In this document: one piece after another, positions 57,244 through 64,000 of the stretch
Layout: each line of letters opens with the position of its first letter
Numbering within the stretch: the first letter of the stretch is position 1
NCBI GenBank assembly: GCA_024811115.1
Contig: JAKOGH010000119.1
Location: forward strand, 62,001 to 126,000
DNA from: Terana coerulea
Lineage: Eukaryota > Basidiomycota > Agaricomycetes > Polyporales > Phanerochaetaceae
Direction of reading: 5' to 3'
Length of the DNA stretch: 64,000 nucleotides
Program-made: the position numbers and the translations under genes
The notes under the pieces: model-generated
Database searches by the model: none
What the model saw: only the letters and a program-made list of their open reading frames with translations
Told to the model about the DNA's origin: nothing

Positions 57244-58184
57244 AGCCCTTGACTTCGAACATTACTAGATTGTACTATACATACCTCCACATTCTCTTAG
57301 ACTCCACGTACGTATAACCGTAACCATTAGATTTGTATTTTAATCTGTATTGTCGTTGTACACTTATCGTTTCGTGTCGTCGGACGAGTAACTCGAAGCG
57401 GCGTTGTTAGCGCAACGCAAGGGCCATTACGTCATCTTACCTCGATAACGCCACAAAGCTCGGGCTTTCCTAACCGGGCCCCAAACTTTGGCTCCGTTGC
57501 CGCCCATTGACTTCTTGCGCAGAACCATGATGGACTTGCATGAAACATGAAGACACCCCGATAATTCGAAGTGAAGAAACTCGCTCTGCTACGCTCGCAT
57601 CTACTGACTCATGTGCTGTTCAAGAAAGACTGCTCACCGTTGGACATCCAACAAATTGCGAGCGGCGTCACGGTCCTCCGAGTCAAACAGTTCTCGAACC
57701 TGTCACAACGGCTGCAAGAAGTTGTGCCGTAGACGCCATTTGATACTTACTGGTGCAACCGCCACTTTGGCTAATTCCGCGGTACACTCTTTCCGAAGTT
57801 GGAGAATGCTCGGCTCGTTGCCAACGCGTTTTTCCGTCCTCATGGACAGTCGGCGATTAGTAATGGAACCGCCGTGGCTACAAAGGAAAGGGCTCACGCT
57901 CACAAAACGGTTGGTCTTCGGAAAACCGCACTTCTATCTGTTGCTCAACTGCCGAAAGACGTCCTTCTTGGTGCCTAGAAGCACTGGAACCTATGCTTTC
58001 GCAAGCTCGAGCGAGTATGGTATCTTGTGTCGTTTGGGCCACTACGGAGTTTTCAGCTCCATCATGGCGCTGTCGGCACACTACCTGAGCTTGGCGTGCG
58101 GCTAACACAAGCGTATAAAAGCGGGTTCAGGCGAGAGTAAAGGAATTCGCTGCCCTGACCGTCGTTTTCTAGAGCTATTGTACG
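57244..58184. other. Intergenic, no gene seen
   Basis: About 940 bases between the kinase and the first clustered LPMO. A GCGTATAAAAGCG TATA box near 58111-58123, about 65 bp before the LPMO start, is a good promoter candidate. No coding exon was recognised upstream of it. Confidence 0.45.
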
Positions 58185-59448
58185 ATGAAGCCTATTCTCG
58201 CCGTTTTTGCTGCGATTGCGGCTCCGCTTGTCGCTGCTCATTGTAAGTGGCGCCGTAGTTGCACCCGCCATTCTACTGACTCTAATGTCGCAGACACGTT
58301 TCCCGACTTCATCGTCGGAGGTGAGTGCCACTGCATCTAATTCCTGGACAGACCACTAAGCTGATAGCTTGTGATCAGGTACTACCGCCACTGTGCGACA
58401 GGCCGGACATAGCTCCTTGTCTTACTACTCAAGCCTTCTTCTCTTTAGGACTGGCAGTACATCCGTGAAACCGCGAACCACTACTCCAACGGGCCTGTGA
58501 CCAGTGTCACGGACCCGGAGTTCCGTTGCTATGAGCTCGACCTCACGAACACTGCTGGTCAGACCCAGACCGCTGCAGTCTCCGCTGGCTCCACTGTTGG
58601 GTTCAAAGGTGTGTCCCTGGAGTTTCCGCTGTGATCTCATGCTTAAACGCTGATACTATCTATGATGTAGCCGTGAGTTATCCAATGATTATGTCGTGTG
58701 GTTCCCCGCTTATGTGAACCGGGAAGAATGGTGCCATCTACCACCCAGGCGTATGTTTGACTTTTCTTTTACCCTTTATCTTTTAGGCTTATGCTCCATT
58801 TAGTATCTCTCCGTCTACCTGTCGAAGGCCTCCCCGGCGGCGAACTCGGCACAGGCTGGGTCTGGCCAGACCTGGTTCAAGGTCTACGAGCAGGCTCCGG
58901 TGTACGAGAATGGCCAGCTCACCTTCCCGTCCACCAGTACGCACTCACGTATTACTTATCGAGATCAACCCTGATCTTATGCGAACATTGACAGGCCAGC
59001 AATCGTTCACCTTCACTCTGCCGAAGAGCCTTCCCAGCGGCCAATACCTTGCGCGTGTCGAGCAGGTACGCAGAGCAAGAGTTGCACTCCGTGCGACGGA
59101 CTGACGCTTTCTATAGATTGCCCTGCACGCCGCTAGCTCGTACGGCGGCGCCCAGTTCTACATCGGCTGTGCCCAGATCAACGTGGCCAACGGTGGCAGC
59201 GGTAGCCCTGGTCCCCTCGTCTCTATCCCCGGGGTCTACACTGGTGTATGGTACATGTATGTTTAGCTGGAAGACGCTTTTAACTCTGCATACGAACAGT
59301 ACGAGCCCGGCATCATGATCAACATCTACAGCCTGCCGAAGAACTATACCGGCTACCAGGCTCGTAAGTAGTATTGATGGCATGCTAGCTCGTGTGATCA
59401 TTCAGCTCATTCTTCTTGCCAGCTGGACCCGCCGTGTGGCACGGTTGA
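58185..59448 (+). CDS. AA9 lytic polysaccharide monooxygenase, cluster copy 1
   Basis: Secreted copper-dependent polysaccharide oxidase without CBM. Signal peptide [18 protein letters not shown] is followed by mature His19, with an intron immediately after its codon. Then come [14 protein letters not shown] and [20 protein letters not shown]. The second brace His lies in [60 protein letters not shown] and the axial Tyr in [20 protein letters not shown] follow. The end is [19 protein letters not shown] and PAVWHG. Nine to ten exons include a 14-nt exon (58379-58392) and, to keep frame, a 2-nt exon CC (58671-58672). It is very similar to copy 3. A TATA box lies upstream. Confidence 0.9.
58671..58672 (+). 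other. Inferred 2-nt micro-exon in LPMO copy 1
   Basis: TTC AAA G precedes a 62-nt GT-AG intron (58609-58670). CC follows, then a 54-nt GT-AG intron (58673-58726), then AAT GGT GCC. Only including CC makes Phe-Lys-Ala-Asn-Gly-Ala in frame with the family. Direct joining would shift the frame before the copper-ligand His. Confidence 0.7.
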
Positions 59449-60471
59449 GTGGGCGAGTCGGGAGTAGCCTGGCAGCGCGGGCTGTCAAACGTTTGTACCG
59501 AGTCGGAACGTTGTATCCCGCTCGAATAAGTACCATAATCCTTTTCCATGATACAAGATCGAATTGCTTGCCGTTGTTCTGTCACAACAACAAAAAAATC
59601 AGCGAAACAGGTCCCTTGCGTATTTCCATTTCCGTAAAGGGGTCCTACTCTATGCGCACGAATTCCTGCATTCGCTTGGCCGAGCCGATGACTGGAGAGC
59701 GCCGCAATAATATTTGCCGTTGTTTGGTCGGAGCGTGCCATCGGTTCACAGGCGCCACAACGCTGAGCGCTGACAGCCTGTTTGTTCGAACTTTGAGCCT
59801 ACTCTGGGTGCACTCGGTCCTAGACTCAAGTATCAGCGTGCTACACCAGGTTGGTAAGTAGACAGATTTTTATCATGTATATTGTCAAGCCAGAGCTTGT
59901 ACGGTAAGTACCCCGGCCTGACCCTCTGAGTCGGCCGCGGCGTGCCCCACGGGGAAATGGTTCGGAAAATGCATGCGGGGTAATCCCCGCTAAATTCTCG
60001 AATGCGGGGTAAATAGCATTGTGATCCGCGAGTGATTCTCGAGCTTGACAGGGATTTGTTCGGTTGAGACGCTCAGGATACTCCGGGCTGTATACCTATC
60101 GCTGCAGGAATGAGTCTTCCGTGACCTGGGTATGCATAGATCAGTGGGTTGAACTCGGATAAGCCTGAGGCTCACATGCTCACCCATTGAACGAGTCGTC
60201 GTAACCCGCAGATGATTGGGAGATGAGGATTTAAATGCTTGCTTGCTCCTTCCGGACAAGGCATTCAAACTGGCTTTGTGAGTTTGCATCCATGGTGATG
60301 CAATGGCAGACGATGCGAACAGGCAGCATTCGTTGCTTCACCGACCAGCGGTATTTCTGCGCGTGAGCACTGCCAAGGAATAAACTTAGGGAAAAGCGGG
60401 TTCGCATTATATATACCTTGTTCCTCGAGTAGCTGCACCTCGAAGGTCTCCGCCTTACCATCGCTGCTGCC
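59449..60471. other. Intergenic between LPMO copies 1 and 2
   Basis: About 1.0 kb. It holds a TATA-like TATATATACC at about 60408-60417, some 60 bp before the copy 2 start, and no recognised gene. Short frames at 59.4-59.9 kb carry no domain. Confidence 0.45.
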
Positions 60472-61668
60472 ATGAAGACTGTCTTTGCTCTCGCCGCCAG
60501 TCTGCTCGCGCCTTTTGTGGCTGCGCACTGTGCGTCAATTGGCCAATAACAACAGAGAGCACACATACTCACAAAGATTATAGACACGTTCCCCGACTTC
60601 ATTGCCAACGGCGTGACGTCTGCCGTATGTTGCCCTCCTCTGCATCTGGTAACAGGCATACCAATAACCTGCTGTGGCTAGGACTGGGTGTACATTCGCG
60701 AGACTGCGAACCACTATTCCAACGGTCCGGTCACGGATGTCCAGGATCCGGAATTCCGTTGCTATGAGCTTGATCTTGCGAACACCGCTGGCAGTACTGG
60801 CACTGCTACGGTCTCCGCAGGCTCGGCCATTGGTTTCAAAGGTATGAGATATCTTGCCGCTTTCAGGCAACTAGGTTACTGATCATCATTTTCTAGCCGT
60901 ACGTATCATTTACCTCTCCCGAGTTTCTCGACCTGATCTTCCATACAGAATAGCGCGATCTACCATCCAGGCGTGAGTTAACCATTTGTTGAGGAATTGC
61001 GGCATCATTGCTTACCGACGGCTACGGATAGTATCTTGATGTGTACATGTCGAAGGCGACCCCGTACGCTAATGCGACGGCCGCGGGTACTGCCCAGACC
61101 TGGTTCAAGGTCTTCGAGATGGCGCCCGTCATGCAGAACGGCCAGCTGGCCTTCCCTTCAGAAAGTTCGTCAGACAATCACTGGTGCTGACCGTCTCAAA
61201 CTCACTATAGGAAACAGACATTCAGCAATTCACGTTCAACATTCCCAAGTCGCTCCCGAGCGGACAGTACCTCGTCCGTGTCGAACACGTAAGGATATTC
61301 ATCACAGCGATATAGATCCGGGCACTGAGCACGTCCCGCTTGCAGATCGCGCTGCACGCCGCCAGCTCGTACCAGGGCGCCCAATTCTACATCTCTTGCG
61401 CGCAAGTCAACGTCGTCAACGGTGGAAGCGGCAGCCCGAGTCCCCTCGTCTCCATCCCCGGAGTTTACACTGGCGTACGTACCACTTCCGTCCGACAGCG
61501 GGGGATAGCACGGGCTGACCGCATCATGTAGCGCGAGCCCGGCATCATGCTGAACATCTACAGTCTTCCCGCAAACTACGTTTACCCATCTCGTAAGTCC
61601 TATCTTCTCCCGGAAGAGAATTGCGACTCACTACGGTTACAGCCGGCCCTGTCGTCTGGCACGGATGA
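60472..61668 (+). CDS. AA9 lytic polysaccharide monooxygenase, cluster copy 2
   Basis: Secreted copper LPMO without CBM. Signal peptide MKTVFALAASLLAPFVAA, mature His19 (intron right after). YTFPDFIANGVTSA joins [20 protein letters not shown]. The second copper His lies in [80 protein letters not shown] and EPGIMLNIYSLPANYVYPS follow, ending PVVWHG. It is more diverged than copies 1 and 3 and has Arg where they have Tyr before EPG. The small 14-nt exon of the other copies is fused to the preceding exon here, but the 2-nt exon (60897-60898) is present. Confidence 0.9.
60897..60898 (+). other. Inferred 2-nt micro-exon in LPMO copy 2
   Basis: TTC AAA G is followed by a 55-nt intron (60842-60896), CC, and a 50-nt intron (60899-60948) ending ATACAG, then AAT AGC GCG ATC TAC CAT. 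CC completes a GCC Ala codon. Without it the frame breaks. Confidence 0.7.
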
Positions 61669-62507
61669 AGTGTTCGAGGAGTGGTTCTTCCGCTGGCTTC
61701 TGTATGGTACGGTAGTCGTTGCGTTCTGTAGGCTCCGAGCTACACATACAAATATGAGCTTTGCCTTCGTAATATGCAAATGCATAAGTCCCGAATATCA
61801 TGGATTCTGTCATACATTGCATGGATTGCGCAATACATCATGAGCGACGACAAGGAAAGTTGTAAGAAGGGAAAATGCAACACTGGACGCGCGGAAATGC
61901 GGAGGGATCTGGAGAGCCGTAGGTGGTATATCTCTTGAAGTCGGCTCTGCTGGGGCGTGGTTGGCTAGGAAGGCTTGGGAGATATTCGGCAGAATGTTCC
62001 ACTCCAAACATAAGTACGAGAGACGCTGATCTTGATTGGTCAATAAGACTGCCTCAAGGTCCGTGCAAGAGAAGCACCCACCAGCAGCCATAGACGGTTC
62101 AAGCTCGGATACCCCAGACTTCTCGCTTCGCCGACGATCCCTCCGTATGCCATCCGAGCCTTCAGGCCCGGTTCTCTAAATGTACTTGCTATAGCACGAG
62201 ACCAATCAGGTTATGATGACGTCGCTGCAGCAAGTGATCAAATTCAAGCTCGCAATGTCGAAGGCCATTTCGTTCATTCGTTCGGATGTCCATGGAGGCG
62301 TTATTCTGGGCTGCGTCCAATAGGAGCCCTAAGAGCGTGCAGTTTCTCCTGGCAGAGCGACGCGGAGGTCATGCAAATGTTACAAAGCAAATAACATGCA
62401 TACCATATACTCGACCTCCGAGTATATAAAGCGTCCTACAATATCTGGTCTCTTCACCACCCAGGTCCAGTAAAAAGCTCCAACAAGCTCATCCGACAGT
62501 CTCAACG
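61669..62507. other. Intergenic between LPMO copies 2 and 3
   Basis: About 840 bases. A TATA box GAGTATATAAAGCG lies at about 62418-62431, about 80 bp before the copy 3 start. No other element or gene recognised. Confidence 0.45.
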
Positions 62508-63781
62508 ATGAAGTTCGCCTTCGCTGTTCTCGCCGTCGTCTCGGCTCCCTTCGTCGCGGCCCACTGTCAGCACCATCTTCTATTATCGGGTATACGAGGC
62601 ATACTGACCAGAGCGATACAGATACCTTCCCGGACTTCATTGTCGGCAGTGAGAGCGCTGTTTGGTTTCATCGAGTTCCTTTTTATTGACTGAAAAATTG
62701 ATATTAATTAGGCACTGCCGCTGCTGTGAGTAAAAGTTGCAATGCGAGATAATGGAGCTCGGCGACTGACTCTTTGTTACGCAGGACTGGCAATACATCC
62801 GTGAAACCGCGAACCACTACTCCAACGGACCTGTGACCAGTGTCACGGACCCGGAGTTCCGTTGCTACGAGCTCGACCTCACGAACACTGCCGGTCAGAC
62901 CCAGACCGCGACAGTCTCTGCTGGATCCACCATCGGTTTCAAGGGTGCGTCCTTCCCCCTGACCATTGTGAACGACGCGGCTGATTATGCGTTTTAGCCG
63001 TAAGTGTTTATGCATGAGTGCGAGCTGACACGTACTGACTAACCACTAGAACGGTCCCATCTACCACCCAGGCGTAAGTGATGGCTTGCCTTATTTACAA
63101 CATAAGAGGCACTGACTTTATTTGCTGCGCAGTACCTCGATGTCATGCTGTCCAAGGCCGACCCGGCCGCCGACTCCACTTCTGCTGGCACCGGCAAGAC
63201 CTGGTTCAAGATCTACGAGCAGGCCCCGACGTTCGACTCCTCGACCAGGCAGCTGACCTTCCCGTCTACCAGTAAGTCTTCTGCAACTAGGCTTCTGGGG
63301 GAAAGAGCTCATTAGCATACAACGACAGCCCAGCAGGAGTTCACCCTCACCATCCCGAAGAGCCTCCCCAGCGGCCAATACCTCGTCCGTGTTGAACAGG
63401 TCGGTCACTACGCTACGAGATCCCATCGCTCCGCTAACGTATGAGAAAAAAAAAATAGATTGCGCTTCACGTTGCCTCGAGCTACGGGGGCGCCCAGTTC
63501 TACATTGGCTGTGCTCAGGTCAATGTTGTGAACGGCGGTAGCGGTACCCCCGGCCCTCTCGTCTCCATTCCCGGAGTCTACACCGGCGTAAGTGTCATGT
63601 CATGCATTGAGAACTCGTGCTGATGCGTTTGACTCGTAGTACGAGCCCGGCATTCTCATCAACATCTACAACGTCCCGGCCAACTTCACTGGTTACCAGA
63701 CCCGTAAGTCATCATTTCTCCACATCAAGTACGACGCCACTCACCCATTTGTCAGCCGGCCCCGCCGTCTGGCACGGATAA
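62508..63781 (+). CDS. AA9 lytic polysaccharide monooxygenase, cluster copy 3
   Basis: Secreted copper LPMO without CBM. Signal peptide [18 protein letters not shown], mature His19. [14 protein letters not shown] joins [20 protein letters not shown]. The second copper His lies in [60 protein letters not shown], the axial Tyr in [20 protein letters not shown] and [19 protein letters not shown] follow, ending PAVWHG at 63781. It carries the 14-nt exon (62712-62725) and the 2-nt exon (62998-62999). The exon from DWQYIRE to STIGFK is nearly identical to copy 1, indicating recent duplication or gene conversion between these two rather than with copy 2. Confidence 0.92.
62998..62999 (+). other. Inferred 2-nt micro-exon in LPMO copy 3
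   Basis: TTC AAG G is followed by a 53-nt intron (62945-62997), CC, and a 50-nt intron (63000-63049) with a CTAAC branch site, then AAC GGT CCC ATC. CC is needed to restore the frame, as in copies 1 and 2. Confidence 0.72.
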
Positions 63782-64000
63782 ACGGGTAGGGTGCTTGGAG
63801 CCCTGTGATGTGCACTTGTATTATTCAGTAAAATATCGTGTCATTGTCCATCGCGAAACTGCTATTATGCAAGCTTGCTGGCAAAAAGAGGGCGTAAGAG
63901 AATGTGACGGAACCAAGTCCAGAAGTGAGCGTAAGGGCAGCAAAGGGGTACTCAGGCCGTCATATATGATATTACTGTGCGCACGTACTATGTGATGTAG

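Noticed and set aside
57611..58105. Plus-strand 164-codon frame upstream of LPMO copy 1
   Set aside because: No recognisable domain, odd composition, and no consistent exon partners; kept as intergenic.
60231..60659. Minus-strand 142-codon frame across the LPMO copy 2 start
   Set aside because: It overlaps the signal-peptide exon of a well-supported AA9 gene and has no motif.

Overview
This window is nuclear DNA of a filamentous basidiomycete, most likely a wood-decay (white-rot) Polyporales-type agaricomycete. The evidence is dense, intron-rich genes with mostly 50-65 nt GT-AG introns, a fungal gene set (ERG2, HOM6, HEM14, GET5, SNT1, a Gin4/Cdr2-type kinase), a divergent H2A/H2B pair, and four AA9 lytic polysaccharide monooxygenases (LPMOs), one with a CBM1 cellulose-binding domain. 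The order-level placement is inference from gene content only. No CRISPR array, prokaryotic operon, tRNA, rRNA or intact transposon was recognised.

Layout. 0-25 kb is mostly housekeeping: a partial RRM/low-complexity protein (minus), complex I NDUFS5 (minus) divergent from GET5 (plus), an F-box/LRR protein, PIG-S (minus) divergent from a PIN4-type parvulin (plus), SNT1/NCoR-like SANT protein (minus), protein-isoaspartate methyltransferase (minus) divergent from RLI1/ABCE1 (plus), an orphan-family protein (called family X here, member X0), the AA9-CBM1 LPMO, and SRRM1 (PWI plus RS domains). 26-42 kb holds two tandem SET proteins, protoporphyrinogen oxidase, a multi-pass membrane protein, a small single-pass protein, the H2A/H2B pair, ERG2 and signal peptidase subunit SPC2. 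42-50.5 kb is a lineage-specific tandem array of family X (X1, X2, X3). Decayed copies of the last SPC2 exon sit between the copies, and an insertion carries a 10-cysteine secreted protein. 50.7-57 kb holds HOM6, an aldo/keto reductase and a Gin4-like kinase. 58-64 kb is a cluster of three same-strand AA9 LPMO genes.

Most striking signals. (1) Family X is an apparently undescribed family with a conserved first intron. Its tandem duplication history can be read from the SPC2 exon remnants. (2) All three clustered LPMO genes can only be kept in frame by a 2-nucleotide micro-exon (CC) between two ordinary introns. Two of them also carry a 14-nt micro-exon that is fused to its neighbour in the third. 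(3) Many conserved, presumably essential genes (RLI1, H2B, HOM6, the kinase and others) contain one-base frame breaks, mostly in homopolymer runs. The simplest reading is uncorrected assembly indels rather than pseudogenes, so gene models here should be treated as frame-corrected inferences.

Exon boundaries were placed by eye from splice signals and protein-family expectations. CDS spans run from start codon to stop codon and include introns.
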